NCBI GenBank assembly: GCA_023665325.1
Contig: JAMPED010000024.1
Location: forward strand, 1 to 23,033
DNA: 23,033 nucleotides
Direction of reading: 5' to 3'
From: Acetobacter sp.
GTDB lineage: Bacteria > Pseudomonadota > Alphaproteobacteria > RF32 > CAG-239
Part shown: one piece after another, positions 1-8,002 of the stretch
How the letters are laid out: each line of letters opens with the position of its first letter
Position numbering within the stretch: the first letter of the stretch is position 1
Translations under genes and position numbers: made by a program
The notes under the pieces: model-generated
The model's input: only the letters and a program-made list of their open reading frames with translations
Told to the model about the DNA's origin: nothing
Database searches by the model: none

Positions 1-26
1 AAAGGCTTATAGCCGTTAATGAAGAA

Positions 27-56
27 CCGCCGGCTAGGCCGGCGGGTGTCTTTTTA
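27..56 (+). terminator. Intrinsic terminator of an off-window plus-strand gene
   Basis: Perfect 8-bp GC stem (CCGCCGGC at 27-34, GCCGGCGG at 38-45) with a 3-nt loop, followed by a T-rich stretch from 49. It implies a plus-strand gene ending just left of it. A frame reading AAG GCT TAT AGC CGT TAA stops at 17-19, but five codons are too few to identify anything. Confidence 0.8.
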
Positions 57-131
57 TTTGTGGATTTCCATCCTCTCATAACGGTAATCACGTGGTATCC
101 ACGAACTAGCATATTAGTATCTTAATTTTCA

Positions 132-162
132 TAAAAAAGACACCCTCCGTATGGAGGGCGTC
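132..162 (-). terminator. Terminator of the phosphatase-like gene
   Basis: Stem GACACCCTCC (139-148) against GGAGGGCGTC (153-162) with one internal mismatch and a GTAT loop. On the minus strand it is followed by a run of six T (plus-strand A run 133-138). It lies directly after the stop codon of the minus-strand gene. Confidence 0.8.
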
Positions 163-168
163 TTAATC

Positions 169-714
169 TTAACTTAAAACAAACGATAACTCATCGATTG
201 CTTTTTTTTCCTCAGCGGAAAGTAGTTCTTCCCACGAATTCGGCTGTTCAATTCCGAGTCTTGTGAGTCTTTCAGCAGCAATAGATATGCTGCAAGCTCT
301 CAGGTTGAACATTTCCTCCCACGAGGGTGCTTCGAGCGTTAGATTCGCCCCTCTCGGGATGTATCTGTTCGTTAGGTTCGTAATATTGTGGTTGTGCGAG
401 ACAAGCACAATATGTTCCATATCGGGAAAATATGAAACAAATCCTAAAAAGTCTTTCAGGAAACGTTTTTCACTTCCCGCGTGGTAACGTGAGAGACGAG
501 GATTCTCAGAAATCCGCGCCTTCTTCATTACCATTTTGAGGATCTGCGCAGAATTTACCGCTTCTGGGATATGCGACGTCATAATTATACTGACATCACC
601 GATTTCCTTGTGAAGCGCTTGTGCCTGCGCAAAAATCTGATAGGCACTCTGGGGGAGTAACTTGCCGCTCAGAGTCTCATATTCGCAAGTCCGGAATATA
701 GTTACTTTTTTCAT
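169..714 (-). CDS. Degenerate histidine phosphatase-like protein (SixA/PGAM type)
   Basis: The 181-residue protein follows the histidine phosphatase superfamily layout. A first strand runs into FRTCEYE at residues 7-13, where active members have RHG(E). Next comes SHIPEAVNSAQIL (about 47-59) in the place of the SxLxRAxQTA segment, and then VLVSHNHNITNL (about 103-114) in the place of the second catalytic-His segment. The first Arg and the late His are kept, but the phospho-accepting His of RHG is Thr and the second Arg is not obvious. Normal catalysis is therefore unlikely; it may be a binding or pseudo-enzyme, or a distant relative. No Shine-Dalgarno precedes the ATG. The gene is monocistronic with its own promoter and terminator. 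The family call is moderate; the cellular role is unknown. Confidence 0.6.
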   Translation of the reverse strand: MKKVTIFRTCEYETLSGKLLPQSAYQIFAQAQALHKEIGDVSIIMTSHIPEAVNSAQILKMVMKKARISENPRLSRYHAGSEKRFLKDFLGFVSYFPDMEHIVLVSHNHNITNLTNRYIPRGANLTLEAPSWEEMFNLRACSISIAAERLTRLGIEQPNSWEELLSAEEKKAIDELSFVLS

Positions 715-758
715 TTGTTAAAAAAATATAGTGAATAATAATTTTATCTGTATTGCAA

Positions 759-787
759 AATATAGTTGAAAAATATAGAAAAGTCAA
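759..787 (-). promoter_or_regulatory. Sigma-70-type promoter for the phosphatase-like gene
   Basis: Minus-strand TTGACT (787-782), 17-nt spacer, TATATT (764-759), about 45 nt ahead of the start codon at 714. This is a match by eye to the housekeeping consensus. Confidence 0.5.
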
Positions 788-804
788 GCAAATAGTTTAA
801 GTGC

Positions 805-833
805 AAAAAAAAGACGCGGAATAGCGCGTCTTT
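805..833 (-). terminator. Terminator of the 300-residue repeat protein gene
   Basis: Perfect 9-bp stem AAAGACGCG (810-818) with CGCGTCTTT (825-833) and a 6-nt loop. It is followed on the minus strand by an uninterrupted T run (plus-strand A run 805-812). Confidence 0.85.
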
Positions 834-843
834 AATAAAAGGA

Positions 844-1746
844 TTAAATACCCAAATAAGCTTTAAATTGTGTTAGATTGACCAGATAAAGTAGGGTTTG
901 CTCGCTGACACTATGTCTCAAAAAATGAAGTTTTAAGAGATCTTTATAATCCCTTTTTACAAGTTCAATCTGCGCTGCGGGGCATAAAGGCCATTCTTTA
1001 ATGTATTGTGCAATCATTTTTTTGCTGCCTTTTTGAGCCAAAAACTTTTCAACAGATTCTGTGAATTTCCGCTTTTGAATCAGCTTATCCATCAGCTTCG
1101 TGTTTTCTCGCTCGATGATGAGGTGTAGACTGTTCTCGCTGAACTGTTTTTTATGACGGAGAAAACAGTCAAGCATCTCAATGTTGTTTTGGTCAATCAA
1201 CATCAACTCGTGCGAATAGGAGATATTCACGTTCTCCTGTTTTGATAAAACGAAGAGCTGCTCGAATATTTGTACATTTTCAAGCCTGATAATTTCAGAA
1301 ATCGCCTCGGCACAAAGCTTCGGATATACTTTATACACTTGTGCAAAATATGCAACATCATTAAGTTTAACCAATGCTAGCTGAGCAGGTCTATTCAAAG
1401 AAAATGGGTGTAAAAGGCTATTTGCGGTTTGGTTGATGTGCAACCATAGAGGTGTACTTTTGCTTTCAACCAGTTTGAGCTCCATTTCGTTTGAAATGGT
1501 ATGTCTATTGATATATGAAGCAATGAGATCAGGGTTCGTATGCACAAAACGTTCCACTAGCAAAACTTCAGCCTCAGTACAAAGGTGTTCATCTCGAAAA
1601 TATGAGCGCAACATCCAAAGCGAGCAACACTCTAGTCGTACCATCATACAATGATATTTGTACGGAATTCGGCAATGCAGCCAAAACCGCCATCTGACCG
1701 CTCGTTTAGCTTGTTTGATTAGGTCAGAATGTTCATCCTGTTTCAT
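844..1746 (-). CDS. Alpha-helical repeat protein, shorter paralogue
   Basis: A 300-residue soluble protein without signal peptide or membrane segment. It is built from degenerate repeats of about 30-37 residues, each reading roughly as an acidic or polar helix, then L(I)xxYIxxH, then a second helix ending in LIER or LVER. Examples are AEVLLVERF, DLIASYINRH and NTKLMDKLIQKR. The N-terminus (RWRFWLHCRIPYKYHCMMV) and the segment QENVNISYSHELMLIDQNN align with the same regions of the larger neighbour at 1858-3639, so the two are tandem paralogues. Such repeats normally form solenoid scaffolds that bind proteins. That is family-level expectation; the partner is unknown. It has its own promoter and terminator, so it is not in an operon with its paralogue. 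Confidence 0.75.
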   Translation of the reverse strand: MKQDEHSDLIKQAKRAVRWRFWLHCRIPYKYHCMMVRLECCSLWMLRSYFRDEHLCTEAEVLLVERFVHTNPDLIASYINRHTISNEMELKLVESKSTPLWLHINQTANSLLHPFSLNRPAQLALVKLNDVAYFAQVYKVYPKLCAEAISEIIRLENVQIFEQLFVLSKQENVNISYSHELMLIDQNNIEMLDCFLRHKKQFSENSLHLIIERENTKLMDKLIQKRKFTESVEKFLAQKGSKKMIAQYIKEWPLCPAAQIELVKRDYKDLLKLHFLRHSVSEQTLLYLVNLTQFKAYLGI

Positions 1747-1792
1747 AAAAATAAAATTAAATTATTAAACATAAAATTACTAAATTGACGCC

Positions 1793-1820
1793 ATTGTAAA
1801 TATTTTTATTTTTTTGTCAA
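1793..1820 (-). promoter_or_regulatory. Promoter for the shorter repeat-protein gene
   Basis: Minus-strand TTGACA (1820-1815), 16-nt spacer, TACAAT (1798-1793), about 45 nt before the start at 1746. The -35 box abuts the T run of the upstream gene's terminator, so the two transcription units are packed end to end. Confidence 0.65.
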
Positions 1821-1849
1821 TAAAAAAGCCCCTCCAAAAAGAGGGGCTT
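1821..1849 (-). terminator. Terminator of the 593-residue repeat protein gene
   Basis: Stem AAGCCCCTC (1826-1834) with GAGGGGCTT (1841-1849) and a CAAAAA loop, followed on the minus strand by T residues from the A run at 1822-1827. Confidence 0.85.
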
Positions 1850-1857
1850 AAACAAGA

Positions 1858-3639
1858 TTAACTCAGATAATATTCTGCTTTGGAATAATCAGACAAATCA
1901 CCAGTAAAGTACAAAGTGATAAGTTCTGGTTGAAAACGCTCTATGAGCGCCTTTTCGCCACACTCCGACAGAGTGTATTTTGAGAGATAGTGTTTTACTA
2001 ACTCATCATCCGGATGGCGTAAAAGCTCAGTTTCAGCCACATCTTCAAATCCATTCAGATGATCGCATAACTCCATCACCATCTGAACAGGTGCGTATCG
2101 GATAAATAAAGCGCAATCATCATCTTCAAGCAAAATATGCTTATCGAGGATAAAGCGATAGATAGAGTTATCGCCGCGTTCACAGAGTGGGTGCAAAGCC
2201 TGTGGACACTCAGTGCACAAAAAGTTTTCCATATTCTCAAGAGAGTTGAGATATTTCAAAACCAAATCCGAACTAGCCTGTGTCAGAAAATCCACCACAA
2301 CTTCGTTGCAAAACTCATTGTTGTGCTTATCCAGATATAAACTGAATAAATCAAGATTACAGCGTGTAACAATAGCTTTTTGCGCTAAAGGCGAAGGCAA
2401 ATTTTTTTCTTCCAAATAAGCATCCAGAATTTTCAAGGGTGCATTAAGAAAGAGTAGTGCCTCACCGAAGTCTGTTAATCCAGAGAAATAAGTTTTTCCA
2501 GAAAACAGATATTGCTCAATTAGCTTTTCATCACCAGAGGTGAAAATTTTTGTTTCAAGCTGCCAATAGCAGGGAGGAAGTTCTGTAAGAGAGAGACCAA
2601 ATTTTTCACCAAGTCCCTGTAACCAAATCCAAATTTGCGTATCTTCTTGAAAACAAGAGTTGATGCAGGAACAATAGGTGTTGATGTATTCTTCATCACC
2701 AGATTGTAATACCTTAATCTCTGCATCTGCGTCGTAAATGCGGTGTTTGGTCAAATACTGGAGAACCAAATCTCGATTAGAAGATTTAAGTAATCGTTCG
2801 TATTCATAACCGGAAGTATATGCAAATACTCCTTTCTCGATACAGTATGCAAAAACAGCATCAGAAGCATTCTCGCAGATATACTGAATATACTCATTTT
2901 GATGAATGGAGTGATGCTGGAAATATATCTCAAGCATTTTAAGGTTATCGCGGTCAATCAATAGCTTAAACTCTTCAAAAGAGATATTCAAATTTTCTTG
3001 CGATAGAGACTGGAGCATCAATGCAAACACATATGGCGGCAGTTTTGAGATAATCTCAGTGCGGGCTTCCGGTAGTGGGTGTCCGTGTTTGAAATATGCC
3101 TCAAAAACATCACGGCTATTGTGTTGCGCAATCAATGAAAAATGTGTATTTGCGAAATACGGGTTCTTCTTGATGAAAGCTTTTGTTAATTCTGTGTTTC
3201 TTAATGAAAGCAAAAGTTTGGCATCTTCATCTGAAAATGTCAGATGATTGATGTGTTCACAAATGCTATCAGTCTTGTTCTGCTCTAGGGCATTCCTGAT
3301 GTATTCAGAGGAAAGGTTTAGCCCATTTTTGAGGAGTGTTTTCGCGCCAAAACGCTCAACCAACAGAGCTTTCTGTTTTGTAGAGAGTTGTAGGGCGTGT
3401 TTGTTACACAAAGCAGGAAGAAACTCTACACCGCAAGTGTTTACAAGGTGATTAAAAGCTTGATTGCTCAAGTGGTGACCGCAAAGCATATAGTCTAACA
3501 ACGTTTGCTTGCTACATCCTCGGTGTTCAACCATATTTATATGGTGCTCTTCAGGGATGCGATGGTTTGAATTAAGGAAAAATTTCCAAACTTCCCAACG
3601 GGTAAAAAACGCCATAGGGGCATAATCTTGTTCCAACAT
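1858..3639 (-). CDS. Alpha-helical repeat protein, large paralogue
   Basis: The 593-residue protein consists almost wholly of degenerate helix-helix repeats of about 30-37 residues. Examples are DLVLQYLTKHRIYDADAEIK, DLFSLYLDKHNNEF and DELVKHYLSKYTLSECGEKA followed by LIERF. The spacing resembles ankyrin- or HEAT-like solenoids, but I do not recognise a named family. The N-terminal block (RWEVWKFFLNSNHRIPEEHH) and ENLNISFEEFKLLIDRDN match the shorter neighbour at 844-1746, showing a tandem duplication followed by loss or gain of repeats. There is no signal peptide and no membrane helix, so it is probably cytoplasmic. A binding or scaffold role is inferred from the architecture only. The start at 3639 is favoured because a promoter lies about 50 nt upstream. 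Confidence 0.8.
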   Translation of the reverse strand: MLEQDYAPMAFFTRWEVWKFFLNSNHRIPEEHHINMVEHRGCSKQTLLDYMLCGHHLSNQAFNHLVNTCGVEFLPALCNKHALQLSTKQKALLVERFGAKTLLKNGLNLSSEYIRNALEQNKTDSICEHINHLTFSDEDAKLLLSLRNTELTKAFIKKNPYFANTHFSLIAQHNSRDVFEAYFKHGHPLPEARTEIISKLPPYVFALMLQSLSQENLNISFEEFKLLIDRDNLKMLEIYFQHHSIHQNEYIQYICENASDAVFAYCIEKGVFAYTSGYEYERLLKSSNRDLVLQYLTKHRIYDADAEIKVLQSGDEEYINTYCSCINSCFQEDTQIWIWLQGLGEKFGLSLTELPPCYWQLETKIFTSGDEKLIEQYLFSGKTYFSGLTDFGEALLFLNAPLKILDAYLEEKNLPSPLAQKAIVTRCNLDLFSLYLDKHNNEFCNEVVVDFLTQASSDLVLKYLNSLENMENFLCTECPQALHPLCERGDNSIYRFILDKHILLEDDDCALFIRYAPVQMVMELCDHLNGFEDVAETELLRHPDDELVKHYLSKYTLSECGEKALIERFQPELITLYFTGDLSDYSKAEYYLS

Positions 3640-3689
3640 AATGATGAAATTTAATAGTTATACATAAAATTATTTTTTTCAGCCCGAAC

Positions 3690-3716
3690 ATTATATTGAA
3701 AAATATTTTTTGTCAA
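3690..3716 (-). promoter_or_regulatory. Candidate promoter for the large repeat-protein gene
   Basis: Minus-strand TTGACA (3716-3711) and TATAAT (3695-3690): both hexamers are perfect, but the spacer is only 15 nt, shorter than the usual 16-18. It sits about 50 nt upstream of the start. Confidence 0.5.
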
Positions 3717-3775
3717 ATAGTAAATCACTCAAAGCGTTTGGATGAAAATATAGAAAATAAAAAGAAGTTTTTTGC

Positions 3776-3805
3776 TTGACAAAACAAAAAAAATCTCCAT
3801 ATACT
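3776..3805 (+). promoter_or_regulatory. Promoter of the TPR protein gene
   Basis: TTGACA (3776-3781), 18-nt spacer, TATACT (3800-3805), with expected transcription start near 3812 and the ATG at 3848. It is divergent from the promoter at 3690-3716 without overlapping it. Confidence 0.7.
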
Positions 3806-3847
3806 TAGCACGTGGAATTATTTTGTAAAACTATGTAGAGAAAGAAT

Positions 3848-4816
3848 ATGGTTAAGTTAAGTGATAATAACGCCTATAAAAGAGGGCAGGAACTTTTGGA
3901 TTCAGGAATGTGCAGAGAGGCAATAGCTCAGTTTGATGAGTTTTTAGCCCAGCAGCCCGATTCGTGGAAAGCGATAAATTCTAAAGGATTTGCATTCCAA
4001 AAGATGAGCAAATATACTGAAGCAGTTGAATGTTTTGATAAGGCATTGCTAATAAACCCAAAGTCTGTTGAGGTTCTTAATAATAAAGGCGTAACGTTAA
4101 GTATGCGTGGTCTATATAAAGAGGCTATTGCGTGCTTTGAACAGGCATTTGCTAATGATCAAACCTCTTTAGAGGCATTGAATGGTAAAGCAATTGCATT
4201 ACAACATATGTTCTTGTTTAAAGAGGCTCTAGATATTTTACAACAAGCATACCAGATTGATTCAAAACATCCTCAAACGTTATTAAGTATTGCTGTAACA
4301 TTGCAGAAATTAAAGCAATACGAACGCGCTATCGGATATTTTAAAAAGGTTTTAGCATTAGATAAATCTAATGTTAAAGCGTGGAACGGTATTGGTGTAA
4401 CCTATCAGCTGATGGGAGATAACGATTCTGCTTTGAAATGTTTTACCAAAATTTTGAATATTGATAGTACTGAAATTCAAGCGTGGATAAGTATTGGTTT
4501 CGTATATCAAAAAATGTTCAAATTTAAAGATGCTTTAAAATGCTATAACAAAGCTAAAAATTTGGTAGATGGACGCTATCATCATAAACTCTATGATGGA
4601 TTAGCTTCTTGTTTGACTAAATTGTCAGAGTTTGATCAGGCTATTGAAATCTATAAACATATCTTTCAGCGTGAAGAAGGTAAAAAGAAGTGGGATGCAC
4701 AGCGTTCTATTAAGTTTGTGAATAAGCTGAAACGCAAAAAAGCCATTGGCATTTTGCCAGATGTAATGCCAGCAGAAAGTTCAGAAACGTCATCAGGTTC
4801 CGGCGACAGTATTTAA
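3848..4816 (+). CDS. Tetratricopeptide repeat (TPR) protein
   Basis: A 322-residue soluble protein with about eight consecutive TPRs from residue ~7 to ~280, in 34-residue steps. The repeats carry the usual small-residue and aromatic positions, for example GFAFQKMSKYTEAVECFDKA, then GVTLSMRGLYKEAIACFEQA, then GVTYQLMGDNDSALKCFTKI. The tail (about 285-322) is basic (KLKRKKAIG) and then Ser/Gly-rich. There is no signal peptide. TPR arrays mediate protein-protein contacts; the partner cannot be read from sequence. AGAGAAAG before the ATG serves as a ribosome site. No terminator with a T run separates it from the membrane-protein pair 90 nt downstream, so co-transcription is possible. Confidence 0.9.
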   Translation: MVKLSDNNAYKRGQELLDSGMCREAIAQFDEFLAQQPDSWKAINSKGFAFQKMSKYTEAVECFDKALLINPKSVEVLNNKGVTLSMRGLYKEAIACFEQAFANDQTSLEALNGKAIALQHMFLFKEALDILQQAYQIDSKHPQTLLSIAVTLQKLKQYERAIGYFKKVLALDKSNVKAWNGIGVTYQLMGDNDSALKCFTKILNIDSTEIQAWISIGFVYQKMFKFKDALKCYNKAKNLVDGRYHHKLYDGLASCLTKLSEFDQAIEIYKHIFQREEGKKKWDAQRSIKFVNKLKRKKAIGILPDVMPAESSETSSGSGDSI

Positions 4817-4906
4817 TTTTGCAAATATGTGGATAGATTAAATAGGAATGTACAAAACATTCTTATCTGCTAAGCTATACAAAAATAAATATGGTATGAG
4901 GAAAAA

Positions 4907-6430
4907 ATGGCAAATCCGACTGAAAAAACTTTTTTAAAATCATTATATTTGAATTTACCAAAGTTATATTTTGTATTGCAAATACTTGTCGGAATATGGC
5001 TGTCTTTTTGGCTCTTGTATAATCATCAACCCAAAACAGGGGATGATGTGGAGCATATTCATTCTGCGTGGCTGGTTTATCAAGGGGGCGTGCCATACCA
5101 AGATTTTTTCCAGCATCATAATCCGTTGCTTTGGTATATATTTGCTCCTTTAGTCGGTCATTTTGCTTATAATTTGGCAATATTTGATGTTGTGCGAGAG
5201 ATTTCAACTATTGTAATGTTTTTTACCTTGTTTGTTGTGGGTTATACTGTCAAACGTTTTATCGCATATAGTTGGTATGCAACACTACTCGTTGTGGCTG
5301 CAGCTCTACCATCGTATGTTGTCTTTAGTGGACAAGACTTTCGACCTGATAATTATATGGTTACAATGTTTATGCTCGGGCTGTATTACTTTTTTGCATA
5401 TCTGGAGCAAGGCTTAAAAAAACAGTTAATAATATCGTTTTTTTGTATGTTTCTTTCCTTTATGTTTATGCAGAAAAGTGTGTTTTTTCTAGCAGTTTTT
5501 GCTGCGGTGGTTATTTATCAACTATATGCACAAAATGTGAAGGTTAAAGATTTTTGGCAGGCATTGATATTGCCAATAGCATTAGCTGTTTTATTTGTCT
5601 GTTGGCTAGGTTATCACGGTATAATTGAACGCTATTGGCTCTCTAATTTTATTTTTAATTTATATATTCCAGATGTATATAATGGATTAGTTGAAAAGAC
5701 ACACGGTGAATTTTATGTACTAAGTGCAATCGCAATTTGTGGCGCGATATATTTTCTATATAAAGGTAATACTTATGCACGCATCTTATCGTTGTTTATG
5801 CTGGCTGAAACCGTTCAGCGCTTTTTCTATTTTTCATTAGACAGACATTATTATTACTTTTTGTTGATATTAAATGCTATGATAGCAGGGGCTATAGCTT
5901 GGGAGTTGATTAAAAGGTATAACTGGACAGCATATATGTTTGCGTTATTGTCCTTTTGGGGTTGTTTGATTTTTAAGGATTATTGTTTACAAAATAAACT
6001 TTATCCTCCATATCACCGTTACGCGACACCCAAATATGTTATCGAGCAAACAAATAGGTGCGATTCTGTATTAAACGGCTATGGATTAACGTATGGTTTA
6101 TTTAGTAAAGATATCACATATTACTGGAATTTAAACGGGCAACTAGATGTTATAGGCAGTCAAATTGGCTTGGCTCCATTGCCAAATCTTAATGAGGCAG
6201 TCGAAAAATATCTTCCTAAAATTATATATACAGGACCATTTTGGAATGAGAAATTACGTAAAAGAAATATTGATTATCCAGTACATATAATTGCTCCAGA
6301 GCTCAGAGATAAATATTATGAACAATCATTGTTTGTTGATATCTTCATTTTAAAACCTGAATATCAACAACGTCGCCGCTGTCGTTATGATAATAAAACA
6401 AATACGTGGAACTATTACAATAAGGAATAG
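4907..6430 (+). CDS. GT-C-type membrane glycosyltransferase-like protein, copy 1
   Basis: A 507-residue polytopic membrane protein with roughly ten hydrophobic helices. The first periplasmic loop after TM1 (residues ~40-77) carries acidic and His motifs, GDDVEHIHSAW and then DFFQHHNPLLWY, as in GT-C enzymes of the GT39/ArnT-like group, which use lipid-linked sugar donors. A second conserved patch, GQDFRPDNYM, follows. A soluble C-terminal part begins near residue 380 (CDSVLNGYGL). GAGG six nt before the ATG is the ribosome site. It is a clear paralogue of the next gene and probably in one transcript with it. The acceptor and donor are unknown; cell-surface glycan or lipid decoration is the inferred role. 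Confidence 0.75.
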   Translation: MANPTEKTFLKSLYLNLPKLYFVLQILVGIWLSFWLLYNHQPKTGDDVEHIHSAWLVYQGGVPYQDFFQHHNPLLWYIFAPLVGHFAYNLAIFDVVREISTIVMFFTLFVVGYTVKRFIAYSWYATLLVVAAALPSYVVFSGQDFRPDNYMVTMFMLGLYYFFAYLEQGLKKQLIISFFCMFLSFMFMQKSVFFLAVFAAVVIYQLYAQNVKVKDFWQALILPIALAVLFVCWLGYHGIIERYWLSNFIFNLYIPDVYNGLVEKTHGEFYVLSAIAICGAIYFLYKGNTYARILSLFMLAETVQRFFYFSLDRHYYYFLLILNAMIAGAIAWELIKRYNWTAYMFALLSFWGCLIFKDYCLQNKLYPPYHRYATPKYVIEQTNRCDSVLNGYGLTYGLFSKDITYYWNLNGQLDVIGSQIGLAPLPNLNEAVEKYLPKIIYTGPFWNEKLRKRNIDYPVHIIAPELRDKYYEQSLFVDIFILKPEYQQRRRCRYDNKTNTWNYYNKE

Positions 6431-6434
6431 CTGA

Positions 6435-7934
6435 ATGTCTGAACGCCTTAGCAAGCTGGTAACAGCGCTCTTGTTTTCCTATATAGTGTTTAATATAGGG
6501 TTGCTCTATTGGGTTGTAATTTATAGTGGTTCAGGAGATGGTGATACATTAGAGCACGTGCATTCTGCGTGGCTGGTTTACCACGGACAAATCCCATATA
6601 AAGATTTTTTTCAACACCATAATCCATTGTTATGGTATATAGGAGCACCACTAGTTGGAATGTATGAATATAGCCTTCGTGCAGTTGACGCTGTAAATAT
6701 ATTAACCGCAACAGTAATGGCTTTGACACTGTTTTATGTCTTTCGATTGCATAAAGACTTTTTATCAAATACGTTTGGCGGGCTTGTAGCTGCTGCATTT
6801 TGTACTTTTTCACACGATAGCTTATATGGTAAAGATTTTAAGCCAGATAATTATATGGCTGCAAGCCTAGTTATAGGTATATATTATCTATTCAAATATC
6901 TAAAAGATAAAAAAATATCCTCACTTGTTTTATCATTTTTACTCTTTTTTGCAGCTTTTATGTTTACGCAAAAAGCTATTTTAATTCTTGTGGCAATAGG
7001 AGCAGTACTGCTATATCTTTTATGGCAAAAAAAACTTCAGTGGTCAGATATTCTTTATAGTATGGCTCTTCCCCTTTTACTTTATGCTGTTTTTTTAGCT
7101 TTTTTATGGTCAGAAGATATTTTGACAATGTATTTTAAGGCAAATTTTGAATTAAATACGCATATTCCAGCAGTGTTCTATACCCGCCGTTTTATTTCTC
7201 CAACAGCAGAAATGTATGTGCCTTTGATTTTATCATTATATGCACTGTGGTGTTCTACATATAATGGAAATTTGTATATCAAAATAATCAGTATATTGTT
7301 TATTGCAGAGTTTTTGATTCGATTATACTATTTCACGCCGTTTGTATATTACTTTGCATTTTTGCATATTATAGCGTCAATAGTAGCAGGTATTGCCGCT
7401 GCAGATATTGTAAGAAATAAACCATACCTAAAATGGCTGTTTGTGATATATTTTGCTGTGATAGGGTGCATCTATACTCATATATATAGTCGTCGAATAA
7501 CGGTTGGAGATAGCTTTAAATATGGCGCAGCAGGTTTCGTTTTGGAAAACACAACTCCTTGTGATTATGTGTTGAATGGTTATCGGATCGGATATAATTT
7601 ATTTCATAAAAATGTAGATTTTATCTGGAATTTACAAGGGCAGATAGACGTCATCGCTGCCACTATCGGCATTCGACCATTAGCAAATCTGGAGGAATTG
7701 ATACGTCAGCGTAAACCGAAAATTATCTATGGTAAAAATTATTATGATACTTATCGTGAATATCGTGGAGATATTGGAGTTTATCCGATTCACTGGATTA
7801 GTCAGCACTTGCTTAATGAAATGTATATTCCTTTACACAGAGATGATTTATATATCTTAAAGCCAGAATATCAAAGCTATGATTGTCGCTATAATCCACG
7901 TACCAAAACTTATGAATATAGGGATATCCATTAG
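6435..7934 (+). CDS. GT-C-type membrane glycosyltransferase-like protein, copy 2
   Basis: A 499-residue polytopic protein that starts 4 nt after the stop of the preceding gene. Its ribosome site (AAGGAA, about 6421-6426) lies inside that gene's end, so translation is probably coupled. It shares the motif set of copy 1: GDTLEHVHSAWLVYHG (36-51), DFFQHHNPLLWY (57-68), KDFKPDNYM, and the C-terminal CDYVLNGYRIGYN and IWNLQGQIDVI. The acidic and His residues in the first outer loop are where GT-C enzymes place catalytic groups. The tandem paralogy suggests two enzymes acting on related sugars or successive positions of the same surface glycan; this is inference. Confidence 0.75.
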   Translation: MSERLSKLVTALLFSYIVFNIGLLYWVVIYSGSGDGDTLEHVHSAWLVYHGQIPYKDFFQHHNPLLWYIGAPLVGMYEYSLRAVDAVNILTATVMALTLFYVFRLHKDFLSNTFGGLVAAAFCTFSHDSLYGKDFKPDNYMAASLVIGIYYLFKYLKDKKISSLVLSFLLFFAAFMFTQKAILILVAIGAVLLYLLWQKKLQWSDILYSMALPLLLYAVFLAFLWSEDILTMYFKANFELNTHIPAVFYTRRFISPTAEMYVPLILSLYALWCSTYNGNLYIKIISILFIAEFLIRLYYFTPFVYYFAFLHIIASIVAGIAAADIVRNKPYLKWLFVIYFAVIGCIYTHIYSRRITVGDSFKYGAAGFVLENTTPCDYVLNGYRIGYNLFHKNVDFIWNLQGQIDVIAATIGIRPLANLEELIRQRKPKIIYGKNYYDTYREYRGDIGVYPIHWISQHLLNEMYIPLHRDDLYILKPEYQSYDCRYNPRTKTYEYRDIH

Positions 7935-8002
7935 TAAAAATTTTACATTTTTCTCCTATACTCAAGTTATACCATAACAACTTATGAACAAAGGAGGCGA
8001 AA

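Noticed and set aside
4844..4864. Small hairpin (AGGAATGT/ACATTCTT) between the TPR gene and the membrane-protein pair
   Set aside because: No T run follows on the plus strand and the stem is AT-rich; not a convincing terminator.
7931..7990. Promoter for nagB
   Set aside because: TATACT- and TTATAC-like boxes exist but no -35 at proper distance; read-through from the upstream operon is equally likely.
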